From the NCBI GenBank assembly GCA_031761405.1, contig JASEVX010000012.1, forward strand, positions 21,968,860-22,032,859: 64,000 nt of DNA, read 5' to 3'. A program made the position numbers and the translations under genes. The DNA is from Serripes groenlandicus. Lineage: Eukaryota > Mollusca > Bivalvia > Cardiida > Cardiidae. The notes under the pieces are model-generated. The model saw only the letters and a program-made list of their open reading frames with translations. It did no database searches and was not told the DNA's origin. Shown here one piece after another: positions 1 to 12,235 of this stretch (positions are counted from its first letter, which is position 1; each line of letters starts with the position of its first letter).

Positions 1-589
1 GCAGATTAGTTATATGTGGGAAAGAGTTAAGTGTATAGCTTGGTAAGCATTACAGAGGTATCATGAATCTATGTCAAGGGAACACAAATAAAATACATTG
101 ATTGAATTACCATGATTGAGTATATTCTGAACTTTGCCAGCGAGATGCTCACAGAATTTCATTGTCCCATTCTTTGCCAACTCTACAAGTGGCAGTCATA
201 ACTTTCTTAATTGCACACCATGCACACACAGTTGCCTGAATTTAATCCTTTCTCGTATGCAGATGCAGTTTCAACAGACGACTCGACTCGAAAACATACC
301 GAGCAATTTCTCTGTTTGCCACAATGTTGTGAACTCTATTTACTTTATATACTTTCATAAATAGAGACTTCTCCATTTTTTCCCAGTTTAAAGAATGAAT
401 CTGTAGAAGACGACTTTGAGACTGTCTGGAGAAAAAGTTTGGAAATCTTTCTAAATAAAAGTATAATTTTAGAATAGTGTAAAAAACATTGTTGGTGAAG
501 GAGAAACTGCTCAAGATGAGCAATTTCTTCTTTCCCCACAATGTTTTTAGACGTCATCTGCTGCACATGCGTCTACATTTGGGAAAGTG

Positions 590-819
590 TTAACCCTTAC
601 CCTCATACGACAATTCTGCAGCAGACGACTTTGAACTTATTTTGTCAAAACATAGAAAATCTCCATAATTGAATGGATAACCTATGACAAAAAGTGGAAA
701 ACATTGTGGCAAAAGGAGAAATTGCACGTTTTGTGCAATTTCTTCTTTTGTCACTATGTTTTCAAAAAGCTGTCTGCTGCAGAGGTGTCAGAAAGTGTCT
801 ATATGAGGGAAAGGGTTAA
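590..819 (+). mobile_element. TTAA-MITE, reference full-length copy
   Basis: Non-autonomous DNA element bounded by TTAA on both sides, 230 bp with both TTAA. Left end TTAACCCTTWCCCTCATA, right end TATGAGGGAAAGGGTTAA, so terminal inverted repeats of about 14-18 bp. Inside each end is an inverted CTGCAGCAGACG/CGTCTGCTGCAG pair, and right of centre is a hairpin with stem GAAATTGCAC/GTGCAATTTC extended by imperfect pairing to about 30 bp per arm. TTAA target sites and CCC-starting ends are typical of piggyBac elements, so I infer mobilisation by a piggyBac-like transposase. No transposase is coded here. Plus orientation is defined by the end reading CATACGACAATTCTGC. Confidence 0.85.
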
Positions 820-1082
820 AGCAGTTCATTGCCCATTTATTGCAGCCCAAACGTGGTGTATCATTTGCAGCTGATTTACACACCATCACAGTAATATCTG
901 GGGTAGAGTATAGTTAGCATTGTGGTGATAATAGATCTATTTCCTCTCCAAACATCTTTCATATCTCTCATTATTTCTCTTATTTCTCAACAATATAAAC
1001 CTGATCCTTAACTTTGTGCAAAGGTATATATATTATCATGACATACATGTTTTTTTAATAAAAAAAATGAGCATTGTAAGTT

Positions 1083-1811
1083 TAAGCCGTGCTCAGCTGG
1101 ACGAGCTCTCGTGATCTCCCGGCGTCCGTCATCATTAATGTCTGTAAATTCATATTTTCCTACAAACACCTTTTATTAAAAAGTATTTCTAAAAAAAATT
1201 ACAGGAATGTTCATGAGGTGATCCTCTTTCAAAACTGTTAAAAGAATTGAATTTCATGTAAAAATAAAGTTGCATTGGCCACTTTAAATGACAACCATTA
1301 TTCTGATCCATAGAAAAACAAAGCCACCAGGATGCATGGATCTTTTTTCATTATGTATATGTTCTGTTCTAATTTGACCCGGCCGGGTAGCTCAATTGGT
1401 AGCGTATCTGACTCGTGATCTGGAGGTCACGGGTTCGATACCCGGTTGCGGCGACATTCTTTTGGGCGATGTTTTCCATTGCCTCTCACCTCTGATCTAT
1501 GTGAGAAAGTAGTCAGTGGCTTCGAAAGAATGTTGTGTAAGTACTGGTGTGGGAAAGCCAGGAAAACATGGGTAGGTGCACTGACCGCCGTGATATGACC
1601 AAAGCTGTTGAAAGCGGCGTTTAACTACAAACAAACAAACAAACAAACTGTTCTAATTTGAAAATAATGTGGTTAAAATGTTCCATGGGTGACACTCTGA
1701 CAAGATTGGTCAAATTATTACGATCCGTTGAAGAACATGGCCACCAGGGGGTCTGGTTTGTTTTCCTTACATGTATTGGGAAAAAACTTTGAAAACTATT
1801 GAAGTTCTATT
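1083..1811 (+). mobile_element. Helentron-like repeat, split by a SINE
   Basis: The left part has a degenerate GTCCGTC head followed by text about a 'GAGGTGATCCTCTTTC' segment. The right part (from about 1684) has GAACATGGCCACCAGGGGG and TTTTCCTTACATGT, the same unit that is tandemly repeated at 24100-25620 and 34800-35440. A SINE sits between the two halves. The conserved 3' hairpin end is missing. Confidence 0.55.
1379..1650 (+). mobile_element. tRNA-derived SINE (type 1)
   Basis: The head carries an A-box-like GTAGCTCAATTGGTAGC and a B box GGGTTCGATACCC, the RNA polymerase III promoter of a tRNA, but acceptor-stem pairing is too poor for a functional tRNA. The body ends in GTTGAAAGCGGCGTTTAAC followed by an (ACAA)n tail at 1626-1647. 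It is inserted in the repeat at 1083-1811. Confidence 0.8.
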
Positions 1812-1988
1812 AATTAACCCTTCCCTAGATATCGGACACCTGCAGCAGACGACTTTTGAAAACTTTGTGACAAAAGTAGAAATTGCTAAAAGAAGGCGAT
1901 TTCTCCTTTTGCCGCTATGTTTTCAACCCTTTTCAATAATGGATTTTCACTTATAGAAATTTTCCACATTTTTCCCTCAATGTTTTTT

Positions 1989-2230
1989 ATTATTTCTGTT
2001 TTTCGAAGAGAAAAAGTTGGGCTGTTATGATACCCTTGGCGTTGTTTTCTGCGTCGTCTCAAAAACTGTTCAATAATTTCAAATGAAGCATGGTACACAA
2101 AAGGAACAACAGACATGTCTATACCAAGTCACATAACTCTGGCTTTAATATTTATTCAGTAATGCCCCTCTTTCGATTTGAGAATAAAAACAGATGAGCA
2201 TTGGAGTTCGCTCCGCGATGCTCTTGTTTT
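1989..2230 (+). mobile_element. HINE-like repeat, GCGCTCTTG family
   Basis: Starts with a CTGTTTTTCGAAGA head and ends with a GCATTGGAGTTCGCTCCGCG stem-type sequence followed by ATGCTCTTGTTTT. Related copies are at 16645-16845, 19289-19536 and 52919-53177, all holding an ATAACTCTGGCTTTAATA segment. It truncates a TTAA-MITE on its left. Confidence 0.65.
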
Positions 2231-2628
2231 GAAATATATGTACATAATGATAATTTATAACTTGTAACAAAGGTCAGGATCAGGTCAATGTTGTCAGGTT
2301 GTATCCTGTACTTTATATAGATGTGATGTACGGTCAAACTTGTATTAGCAGTCAACTTTGTAAGGCAGCTTGTTGAAGGATAACCCCTTCCTTTCCCACA
2401 AACATTAAATCTGCAGCAGACAACTTTGAAATGATCAAATCCAAAATATAGAAAATCTCTAAATAATATAACTTTATTGAATAGAGTTGAAATTATAGTG
2501 GCAAATGGAGAAATTGCTCATTATGAGCAATTTCTCCCTTTACCACAATGATTTCCAAAGTCGTCTGCTGCACAGGCATCAGAAACCGTCTGTAGGAAAG
2601 GGTTAACCAAAAAAGCACTTTCTTATAT

Positions 2629-2845
2629 TTATACCCGCTTCGAAGAGGGGGTATATAGGAGTCACTGTGTCGGGCTGTCTGTCTGTTGGTCGGAAGCCAT
2701 ATTTTGTCAGGCCTATTTCTTACAAACCACTGGGTGGAATTCAATAAAGTTTTACATGAAGATTCTATACCAAGAGGGGTTACAATTGCATGCAATCAAC
2801 GTGCTGTTTTAGGGGGTATTTATCATCTTCAGTGAAAGTTCTAGA
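2629..2845 (+). mobile_element. Helitron-like repeat, TATACCC/TTCTAG family
   Basis: The head TATACCCGCTTCGAAGAGGG is palindromic and is followed by GTATATAGGAGTCACTGTGTCGG. The tail reads GGGGGTATTTATCATCTTCA then a short stem and GTTCTAG. The head and the tail GGGGGTAT are inverted with respect to each other. A second copy is at 7456-7783. Confidence 0.6.
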
Positions 2846-3850
2846 TTTGTTTTGTATTGAACACTGTGCCACCTCTTCTCAGCAGCCAAATACGGACTCT
2901 CTCCCTAATCCAAGTTTGACTGTACTTTGTAAAATCCAATTGTAAACCCTTTCCCACACACATTTGAATGCATCTGCTGCAAAATATGTTTGAAAACATA
3001 GAATGAGCAATTTCTACTTTTGTCACAATGTTTTTAACAGTGTTCATTGAATATACTTTTATTAATAGATGTTCTAAATTTTCTCTTATGTTTTCAAAGT
3101 CATCTGTCGCAGATTTAGCTCATGTGGAAAAGGGTAAAGTCAGTTTCAGGAGGCAATTTTAAGATTAAATCTTTTACAGTTGTAGGCCATTTTGATGCAT
3201 ATGCAGCAGACAACTTTTTAAATCATTGTTGCGAAAAGGAAACATTTATCATGCCCAATTCCTTCTTTTGCCACAATGTTTTCATCACTTCATGCAATAA
3301 CTATACTTTACTTTTTCCCATATTAGGTTGTTCCGTGATATTTTAAAGTTGTCTGCTGCAGATTTATTGTATGCATGGGAATGGGTATACGGAAATTCAT
3401 AAGACAATATATATGTGTATATGAATGTCTGATGAATGTCTGATGAATGATTAATGGTGGCCTATATAAGGAACAGTTAATTGGCCATTGCCAGAGTATG
3501 TGTCTCTTCTTAACCATAATCCCACTTGAGCGCATTAAACAACCTTAGTTGTTGATGTGCCATGAAACACTATACATTCATTCGATCTTTCCCACTTGAA
3601 GATGCATTTTCATGCATCTTCATTCGAAGACATTTGAAAACATTGTGGCTAAAGGAAAAAATTGCTTATATTAACCAATTCCCACTTAAAGATGCATTTT
3701 GACGCGTCTGCAGCAGAGGAATCTTGAAAACGTTGTAGCAAAAGGAGAAATTTCTCCATTTGCATCAATGTTTTCAACATTTGCTATATGTGGGAAATGT
3801 TTAAGCAATGACTGCTTTTGTTGCAATGATTTCAACTATTTTACTTTCCC

Positions 3851-4080
3851 TTAACCCTTTCCCTCATATAGACGCTTTCTGACGCCTCTGCAGCAGACGG
3901 CTTTTTGAAAACATAGTAACAAAAGAAGAAATTGCACAAAACCTGCAATTTCTCCTTTTGTCACACTGTTTTCCACTTTTAGTCATAGGTTATCCATTCA
4001 ATTATAGAGATTTTCCATTATTTGACAAAATATGTTCAAAGTCGTCTGCTGCAGAATTGTCATATGAGGGAAAGGGTTAA
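3851..4080 (-). mobile_element. TTAA-MITE, full length
   Basis: 230 bp between and including TTAA ends; the hairpin stem is of the GCAC type but the right arm has mutated (GCACAAAACCTGC). Confidence 0.85.
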
Positions 4081-5076
4081 AGAGATGTTCCATAGTTTTG
4101 ACTATATTATTTCAAAGTTGTCTGCTGTTGATGTGTTGCATGTGGGAAAGGGTTTAGCAAATCAACCCTAAATTATGTCCGTCGGCCAATTCATTTGAGA
4201 ACCACAGTATAGGGTTTTGAGGTGATAATAGAACATCTCTATAGATGGGTGAAAGTATGATTATTCAACCCTTTGCCACCTATAGTCATATTTCGACGTA
4301 TCAACAGCAGACGACTTTTGAAAGCATTATGACAAAAGGAGAAATTGCTGAAAATGAGCAATTTCTCCTTTTGCCACATTTTTGTTAACTTTTTGCAGTA
4401 ATTATACCTTCATTTATGGGAATTTTCCACATGTTTGCTTAGACGTTTTCAAAGTTTTCTGCTGCACATCTTTTGTATGTGGGAGAGGGTTAAAACAGTT
4501 GAAATCGTTGTAGCAAAAAGAGAAATTGCTCATAATGAGCACTTCCTAATTTTGACACAATGTTTTCAAAAGGCTTATTTATGCATGTTGGAAAGGGTTA
4601 ACTAAAGCATAGATATGTACCTTTGGTTTTTAGAATATATTATATACCAGAATGTTTGAATCTACTTTATAGTCAAATATCTAAATACTTCTCTTCCTGA
4701 CTACTGTTTTAACCCTTTCCCTACATGCAGACGAATTTTGATGAGCAATTTCCCCTTTTGACAAAATATTCTCAAAAGGTTGCTGCTGCAGAAGCACTAG
4801 AAAGCATCTGTATATGGAAAAAGGTTAGAATGTTCAAAGGTTAGTTTTCCTTTGACTTATAGCTCAAACGTAACATCAACTGTCATTTAGGATCATCTGT
4901 CATTGGGCTGTAACCTTTTCTTTCATGCAGTAGCATTGATTGCTTTCTAGCGGACTACTGTCGAAAACATTGCTGGATAAGGAGACATTGCTCATACTTT
5001 CATTTTTAGAGATTTTTCATATGTGTGCCTAGATGATTTTAAAGTTGTCTGCTGTAAGTGGGAAAAGCTTAATTGC

Positions 5077-5305
5077 TTAACCCTTTCCCTCATACGACAA
5101 TTCTGCGTAGACGACTCTGAACATATTTTGTCAAATAATAGAAAATCTCTACAATTGAATGGATAACCTATGAATAAAAGTGGAAAACATTGTGTCAAAA
5201 GGAGAAATTGCTTGTTTTGAGCAATTTCTTCTTTTGTCACTATGTTTTCAAAAAGCCGTCAGCTGTAGAGGCGTCAGAAAGCATCTATATGAGGGAAAGG
5301 GTTAA
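5077..5305 (+). mobile_element. TTAA-MITE, full length
   Basis: 229 bp; hairpin core GCTTGTTTTGAGC with one mismatch. Confidence 0.85.
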
Positions 5306-6085
5306 CAGAAGAAGTATGAGAACTTGTTGATGCTAAATTGTTTCCAACTGTAATGAAATTTAATGAGTTCTTGCTCTTGTAAAACAGGCTTGAAGCTCTG
5401 CTGATTGCCAAGTGATGTTGTCGTTGGCAGGGCTTCTTCTGCTTGTATATATCTTTTTATGTTTTATTTATCTTTAACCCTTTCCCACATGCAAATGTGT
5501 TTGACACATCAGCAGCATAGGACTTTTGAAAACATTATGCCCAAAGGAGAAATTGCTCATCACAATATTTTCAATTCTATCCAATTAATAGAGTTTCCAT
5601 ATTTTTGCCTAGATGTTGACAAAATTGTCTGCTGCACATAATTATGTTGTATGTGGGAAAGGGTTCACCCTTTCACACATACCTTTTGACATATGCAGAT
5701 GACTTTGAAAACAATTTGGTAAACATATGAAAGTGAAGCTCTTTGATTAATATTTTATAATCATTGAATAGAATTAAAACATTGTGACAAAATCAGGTTT
5801 TCAAAATTTGTCTACTGCAGCTGCCTATGAAAAAGGAGGATTGTTTGTTAACCCTTTCCAACATGCAGAAACTCTGCAGCAGACGACTCTGAAAACTTAC
5901 TTGAAACAATTTGGAAACTCCCTTTAAATGAAAGTACAATAATTGAATTGAATTGAAAACATGAAGACAAAAGAAGAAACTGGTCGTTTTGAGCAATTTC
6001 TTATTTTGTCGCCATGTTTTCAAAAAGTCTTTTGCTGCAGAAATGGGTTAACCTCTTTCATGATACAGACAACCTTTGTTTCCTC

Positions 6086-6314
6086 TTAACCCTTTCCCTC
6101 ATATAGACGCTTTCTGACGCCTCTGCAGCAGACGGCTTTTTGAAAACATAGTGACAAAAGAAGAATTGCACAAAACGTGCAATTTCTCCATTTGCCACAA
6201 TGGTTTCCACTTTTTGTCATAGGTTATCCATTAAATTATAGAGATTTTCGACTTTTTGACAAAATACGTTCAAAGTCGTCTGCTGTAGAATTGTTATATG
6301 AGGGAAAGGGTTAA
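6086..6314 (-). mobile_element. TTAA-MITE, full length
   Basis: 229 bp; hairpin core GCACAAAACGTGC. A truncated plus-orientation copy follows directly and ends at the TTAA of 6473-6476. Confidence 0.85.
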
Positions 6315-6819
6315 ATGTAAATAAGATTGAAAGTAGAATAATTGAATTGAGTTGAAAACATGGTGGCGAAAGAAGAAACTGGTTGTTTTGAGCAATTTCT
6401 TCTTTTGTCGCCATGTTTACAAAAAGCCTACTGCTGCAGAGGCTTCAGAAAGCGTCTATATGAGGGAAAGGGTTAAATAAAAATAAAATTGAAGCATTGT
6501 GATGTGATAAGCAATAATAGTATCATTATCATTATCATTTTCATTGTTCCAGACTTTCCCATTCATTTCTTGAGAGGTAGTCTTTTTCGCCTTTTACATT
6601 TTACAACTTGCGGACACATTTTGACGCATCTGCTGCAGAAGACTGTTGAAAAATTATGGTAAGAGGAATTGCCAAATGCAATATTTTTCAATGGTTTTCT
6701 TCTACAGAAGTGCCAAAGTGCATCTTTCTTAAGAAAGAGGGTAAAAATGTATTTAATCATGAATGTACGAAAGTTTCTAAAATGAATTTATTGATTGTTT
6801 CATGGTGTGTGTTATTTAG

Positions 6820-6988
6820 GAATCAGAGGATTCCAGTGAAGAGGAAGAAGAAGAAGATTCAGCAGATGAAAACACCAAACTTCTGGATGAAGTAGATTCT
6901 GAACAACCAATCAGAGATGAGCCAGACACATTTCAAGCAGAGGGCGCTGGGGATGAGTCCGATGTAAAACATAGCTTGTTTTATATTG
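6820..6988 (+). CDS. SLC4A2-like: Anion exchanger, exon 1 of window (acidic N-terminus)
   Basis: Residues 1-56 of the window protein. Only one frame is open: it reads ESEDSSEEEEEEDSADENTK and stays strongly acidic. An in-frame TAG lies directly upstream at 6817-6819, so this exon must begin by splicing (acceptor ATTTAG). It ends in phase 1 at the donor G|GTAAGA, which matches the acceptor phase of exon 2. Low-complexity acidic stretches are usual in the poorly conserved N-termini of AE2/AE3. The donor segment is repeated in tandem downstream, all in the same frame (see 6974-7212). The assignment rests on phase, composition and position, not on a conserved motif. Confidence 0.62.
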
Positions 6989-7212
6989 GTAAGAAAAAAA
7001 ATCATATTTTACATGGGTTGTTTTATATTGTTAAGGAAAAAGGAAGTTTACGTTTACATGGGTATATAGTTAATATTGGTAACAAAAAGGTCCAAGTTTT
7101 ACCTGGCTTGTTTTATATTAGTAAGAAAAAAAGTATAATTTTACAAGGGTTGTTTTATACTGGTAAGAAAAAAAGTACAAATATTACATGGGTTGTTTTA
7201 TGTTTTATATAA
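6974..7212 (+). repeat. In-frame tandem repeat of the exon 1 splice donor
   Basis: The exon 1 end and donor (TTGTTTTATATTGGTAAGAA) recur about five times with periods of 42-45 bp. The reading frame of exon 1 stays open through all copies to a stop at 7210-7212, coding degenerate 14-15 residue units of the type LFYIGKKK-x(4)-LHG. Four copies keep a GTAA- or GTAAGA-type donor and another has GTTAAG. Because every period is a multiple of three, each donor would splice to exon 2 in the same phase. Confidence 0.7.
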
Positions 7213-7890
7213 GCAGGAAGAGAGTTCAAATGAAGCGTGTTCTAAGGAAATGAAGCATGTCAATGAAGCTCAATGAAGATCCAGAATAACCTGCTTTTCC
7301 GCGCAGCTTAATGTATCACTTCACTGTTGGCCAATAAGTGACATAATTGATATACATGATCCACAGATAAACAATCATTGTTTACTCAAATGAATAAAGA
7401 TTTGAGTAATTCATGGTTTAAGCCTAACAGCAATGCTGAAATAAAATTGACACTAATTATACCCCCTTCAAAGAAAAGGGGGGTATATAGAAGTCACTGT
7501 GTCGGTCGGTCGGTCGGTCGGTCGGTCGGTCGGTCGGAAGTCATATTTTGAAGCTGTGTCCGTCGGAAGCCATATTTTGTCCGGCCAATTTCTTACAAAC
7601 CACTGGGTGGAATTCAACAAAATTGTACATGAAGCTTCTATACCAAGACGAGATGTGTATATCCTAAAGGTCTTTCAACTGCAAGTTATTTTACAGAGTT
7701 ATTGCCCTTTTACTTATTAAGTTATGGTGTAGGTCAAGGTACTGTTTTGGGGGGTATTTATCATCTTCAGTGATAGTTCTAGTTATATGTATATTTAGCT
7801 CACCTGAGCACAAAGTGCTAAATTGAGCCTTAACTTGCGCCTCGACAAATTATAAACAATTGAATAATCATCATACTGTTTCTTTAACAG
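6989..7890 (+). other. Intron 1
   Basis: Holds the donor tandem repeat (to 7212), about 240 bp of sequence I do not recognise (7213-7455), a Helitron-like repeat (7456-7783) and a truncated Helentron head TTAGCTCACCTGAGCAC (from about 7795). Acceptor CTTTAACAG. Confidence 0.65.
7456..7783 (+). mobile_element. Helitron-like repeat, TATACCC/TTCTAG family
   Basis: Head TATACCCCCTTCAAAGAAAA followed by GGGGGGTATATAG, an inverted repeat; then a (GGTC)n run of about nine units at 7501-7538; tail GGGGGTATTTATCATCTTCA with stem TATCA/TGATA and TTCTAGTT. It is a second and longer copy of the element at 2629-2845. Confidence 0.7.
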
Positions 7891-8109
7891 GATCGGATGT
7901 TCATGTTAGAGAGGGGTCACCAAGTTTTGACTCATTAACACGACCAACCTCCGAAGTTTTGTCTGACCCCAGCCTGTCGGGAGGTTCCTTTGATGGTCCC
8001 CCGACGATAATTGTTGACAGCGGTAGTGAAACTGTCATTTCTACAAGGTTTACTCAACCACATGAGGACGTCGAGGAGGAAGTGAAGGGAAAAGTTAAAT
8101 TCTTGTTGG
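7891..8109 (+). CDS. SLC4A2-like: Anion exchanger, exon 2 of window (N-terminal, Ser/Thr/Pro-rich)
   Basis: Residues 57-129. Acceptor TTTAACAG; reads GSDVHVREGSPSFDSLTRPT and continues through an acidic PHEDVEEEVKGK stretch. The donor is chosen as G|GTAGGG at 8110 because it is the only plausible GT in phase 1 near the end of the open frame, and phase 1 is needed to join exon 3; a weaker donor inside the exon cannot be excluded. The content (Ser/Pro-rich then acidic) suits the disordered N-terminal extension of AE2/AE3-like proteins. No catalytic motif is expected. Confidence 0.62.
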
Positions 8110-8698
8110 GTAGGGCAATATATGAATTTGTTTGACGAATAACCATTTCCCACATACAGCATTTCCCACATACATAGGCTCTCTGACACCTCTTTAGCAA
8201 ACGACACTTGAAAACATTTTGGCCAAAGGAGAAGTAGCTCATAATAAGCAATTTCTATTTTGCCACAATGTTTTCAACTCTTTTAAAGAATTAACCTTTC
8301 ATTTTCTAGAAATTTTCTTTTTCTCCAAATATTATCAAAGTCCTCTGCTACAGTTTTTGTTGTTGTATGTGGTAAAGGGATAATTAATCCACCACCTCAT
8401 AAAGACACAGTTTTGTGTGGTCTGCTGGGTGAAAATTTGGGATCATAGGCGCCACATTGTGTTCCATTTTATAAACACTCATTATTTACTTATTTTCATT
8501 GAGAACCTTACAGAGGTTGCTGATATCATTTGGACCTTAAAAGCTTAGTCAGCATGAAGAAATTTTAGATTTGGAAATTAAGCTTACGTTAAAATAATTA
8601 TCCTTTAAATAGGCCTCGCAATGGAAATTAGGTCCTTCATATGCCTTTCCTTTCAGTTTGTGTTGATTTTTGTACAAGACTATTTTGCTAGGAATTTC

Positions 8699-8876
8699 AA
8701 TTGTATTGCAGCATTTATTCTTGAATTTTCAAGACAACTGTATTGCAACATTTATTTTTGAATTTTCAATTGTATTGCAGGTTTTATTCTTGAATTTTTA
8801 ATTGTATTGCAGGATTTATTCTTGAATTTTCAGTTGTATTGCAACAGTTATTTATGAATTTTCAATTGTATTGCAC
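8699..8876 (+). repeat. Minisatellite, ~32 bp unit
   Basis: About five to six imperfect copies of a unit built on TTGAATTTTCAATTGTATTG with a TTTATTC spacer. Confidence 0.8.
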
Positions 8877-9448
8877 CTTTTTTTGATGTTGTAAAAAGTA
8901 GAAGTATTTAGACTGAACTAAAAAACAATAAACGTTTGATATGGGTTTGGCAAAAAGAGGTTTTGTTGCATGCACCACCATAACAGAATAAAACAAAGGG
9001 CCATGATAGTTAACCCTTTCCCACATACATCCATTATACAGCAGACAACTACTAGAACATTTTAACCCTTTCCCACATACAGAAAATCTGCAGCAGACGT
9101 CTTTGAAAACATAGTGCCAAAAACCTGAAAAATCTCTAAAAGATAGCTTAATAGTTAAATAAAGTTGAAAACACTGTGGCCAAAGGAGAAATTGCTCATG
9201 ATGAGCAATTTCACCTTTGGCCACAATGTTTTCAAAAGTTGTTTACTGCTATTGCGTCAAAATCCGTCTGCAGGTGGGAAAGGATTAACAAAGAGATGAA
9301 AATCTCTATCATTGAATGATATTCTATTGAATAGAGCAGAAAACATTGTGGCAAATGGAGAAATTGCTTAGTATGAGCAAATTTTCCCTTTGCCACAATG
9401 TTTTCAAAAGTCGTCTGCTGCTGAGGCATCTGTGGAATAGGCTTAGGC

Positions 9449-9678
9449 TTAACCCTTTCCCTCATACGACAATTCTGCAGCAGACGACTTTGAACATATT
9501 TTGTCAAAACATAGAAAATCTCCATAATTGAATGGATAACCTATGACAAAAGGTGGAAAACATTGTGGCAAAAGAAGAAATTGCACGTTTTGTGCAATTT
9601 CTTCTTTTGTCACTATGTTTTCAAAAAGCCGTCTGCTGCAGAGGCGTCAGAAAGCGTCTATATGAGGAAAAGGGTTAA
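9449..9678 (+). mobile_element. TTAA-MITE, full length
   Basis: 230 bp; hairpin core GCACGTTTTGTGC, perfect. Very close to the copies at 590, 12236 and 57619, suggesting a recent burst of one subfamily. Confidence 0.87.
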
Positions 9679-11708
9679 ACATGAGGAGCTACATGCCTCT
9701 TCACTTTTCTGCAACAAGACCTAAAATTGTCTGACTCAGATCGGTAATTAAGAAATTTAAAGTGTTGTTGCTTTAGACAGGGAATTGCTATACGAAGGTG
9801 GTCTTTAGCACAGGTTTGACAGTACTGTAGAAACCAGCAACTACATAAATGATCCTTTTAATGTGATCTCCAAAATGGAATTGAAAACTGGACCTTCAAA
9901 ATTCAATTATAATGATGTAGAGTCGGAACCAGTATGGGTTTTTCAAAAGTCGTCTGTTGCTAGTACATCAATATGTCGTTCTTTAAGGGTAAAAGGAATT
10001 TGGTTGAGACAGGAATCTTCATTTAATTTTGGTTTTATGTTTTACTGTGAGACTGTTTTTGTTTTATCCCTTTCCAGGGAAAGAAACTGGTATAGTAATT
10101 AATTAAAACTTGGTGACGGTTGATGACATCACAGGCGTCTAGTTAAAGTAGCATGATGTTGTGTTCTAAAAATAGCTCACTAATCTCTCTCTATTGATTT
10201 CCTTCTTTTTAATTGAGATGGACCAGTTGAGCTATTTTTAGTAGCGCTTCAATGATATAATTTTAGTAACAATATTTTACGGATGAAAAATTCAGACGCC
10301 TGTGGTTGATATTTTGTCCTGTTGGCTATGTTATTTAACCTTGTTATATTTAATTTGGATTGATGTTGAGAATTATAAATATGCAATACAAGGAGGAACT
10401 AAAACGAAAGATTTGAAGTATTTTGAAACAAACTTTGAGCTTTTTTAAAAGACTTCTTTATTGGTCAATTTCAACAATTTTAAAATCTGTTTATAATGAC
10501 CAATCAGATGCCAGAGCGAGAAAATTAATCAATTAACCCTTTTAATACATGTTTACTGCACTGATACAGTTAGCTCTTCTACTAATATGCTATTGGTGTC
10601 ATCTGCTCATTTGGCTTTCATCACTTAACATTGAACGTTGAGATTTTATAAATAATGTATTTAACCCTTTTCCACTTGCAGACACGTTTATATGCATGTT
10701 CAGCAGATGACTTTTGAAAACATTGCAAAAGGAGAATTTAATGCTCAAAACAAGCAATTTCTTATTATACTTTCATTTTACAAGATTGTTCATATGTTTG
10801 CCAAGATGCTTTCAAAGTTATCTGCAGATTTGTTGTTTGTGGGAAAGTGTTAATATTAAAAGTTGAACTTGTAAAAATAATGTATTTAACCCCCCTTTCC
10901 CACATACATCAAATCTGCAGCTGACGACTTTGAAAACCTATATTGAAAAACGTGAAAAATCTCCATAAATGGGAGTTTAATTATCAAGATAGAGTTGGAA
11001 ACATTGTGGCAAATGGTGAAATTGTTCATCATGACCAATTTCACCTTTGCCACAATGTTTTCAAATGTCGTCTGCTGCAGAGGCGTCAAATTGTGTCTAC
11101 AAGTGGGAAAAGGTTAATGCCCAAAAGGGAGGATATTGAATTGGGGTTCAAGCTAAGAAAATGGTTTCAAGTTCTTACTAATCTGGTTAATACCTCTTTC
11201 CCTCATACAGACGCTTTCTGATGCCTCTGCAGCAGACGAATTTGAAAAACAATATGACTAAGAAGAAATTGCTTAAAACGGGCAATTTCTTTTTTTGCCA
11301 CAATGTTTTCAACTTTGTTAGTAATTATACCTTCGTTTATGGGGATTTTCCATGTTTTTGCTTAGATGTTTTCAAAGTCGTCTGCTGCATATTTGCTGTT
11401 TGTGGGAAAGGTTTAATACCTCTTTCCTGATGTATTGGTTTATACTCCTTGAAATTCAATCTGACAGAACAGAAACATAGCTATGATATAAACTGACAGC
11501 ATTTTGGGAAAAGAGTGAAATTGCTTATTATTTTCAATTTCTCCTTTCACCATAATGATTTTAACCCTTTCTCACTTGCAGACACAATTTGACACAATCT
11601 CAGCAGAAGACTTGAATAACAGTGCGGCAAAAGTATCAATTGCTCATAATAAGCAATAACTCTTTTAACCACAATGTTTTCTACCAAATTGTAAAATTAT
11701 GCTGTCAT

Positions 11709-11938
11709 TTAACCCTTTCCCTCATATAGACGCTCTCGGACGCCTCTGCAGCAGACGGCTATTTGAAAACATAGTGACAAAAGAAGAAATTGCTCAAAAC
11801 GAGCAATTTCTCCTTTTGCCACAATGCTTTCCACTTTTAGTCATAGGTTATCCATTCAATTATAGAGATTTTCTACTTTTTGACAAAATATGTTCAAAGT
11901 CGTCTGCTGCAGAATAGTCGTATGAGGGAAAGGGTTAA
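11709..11938 (-). mobile_element. TTAA-MITE, full length
   Basis: 230 bp; hairpin core GCTCAAAACGAGC, perfect (the T-A version of the stem pair). Confidence 0.87.
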
Positions 11939-12235
11939 AGAGATGTTCCATAAGTTGGCCTACCGGTTTTTAGAGTCAGCTGCAGTAGTATGATGTAAGA
12001 AAGGCTAAAATATATCTTCTGATGTGCAGGGTCTCTCAGGAAAGGAATTTAATAATAAGGTTAACTAAATTTTAGCATGCAAATGTTGACAGGACAGAAT
12101 CTTTATATAAATAGTTAATAGTACATATATATTTATACGGTCTTTAGCTAGAAAAGTAAGTCTTAATCCATTCATGTGTTTCAAACTGTGCAAAACGTTG
12201 CTCTGGACCAAACTGTCCCCCAAAATATATAGAGA

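Larger units (their letters stand above)
1..6819. other. Upstream region or earlier intron, repeat-packed
   Basis: No coding exon could be supported here, although exon 1 begins with a splice acceptor, so an earlier exon must lie here unseen or further upstream. The stretch is a chain of TTAA-MITE copies: a tail at 1-31, a merged pair at about 241-593, and others near 590-819, 1815-1975, 2380-2608, 2945-3390, 3590-3800, 3851-4080, 4267-4494, 4498-4600, 4712-4828, 5077-5305, 5476-5667, 5850-6050, 6086-6314, 6315-6476 and 6590-6760. Between them lie a SINE (1379-1650) inside a Helentron-like repeat (1083-1811), two more dispersed repeats (1989-2230, 2629-2845), and a SINE-tail-like scrap near 3525-3590. 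About 820-1080 shows nothing I recognise. Confidence 0.6.

Noticed and set aside
1381..1455. tRNA gene
   Set aside because: A and B boxes are present but the acceptor stem pairs poorly and the sequence continues into a SINE body and (ACAA)n tail.
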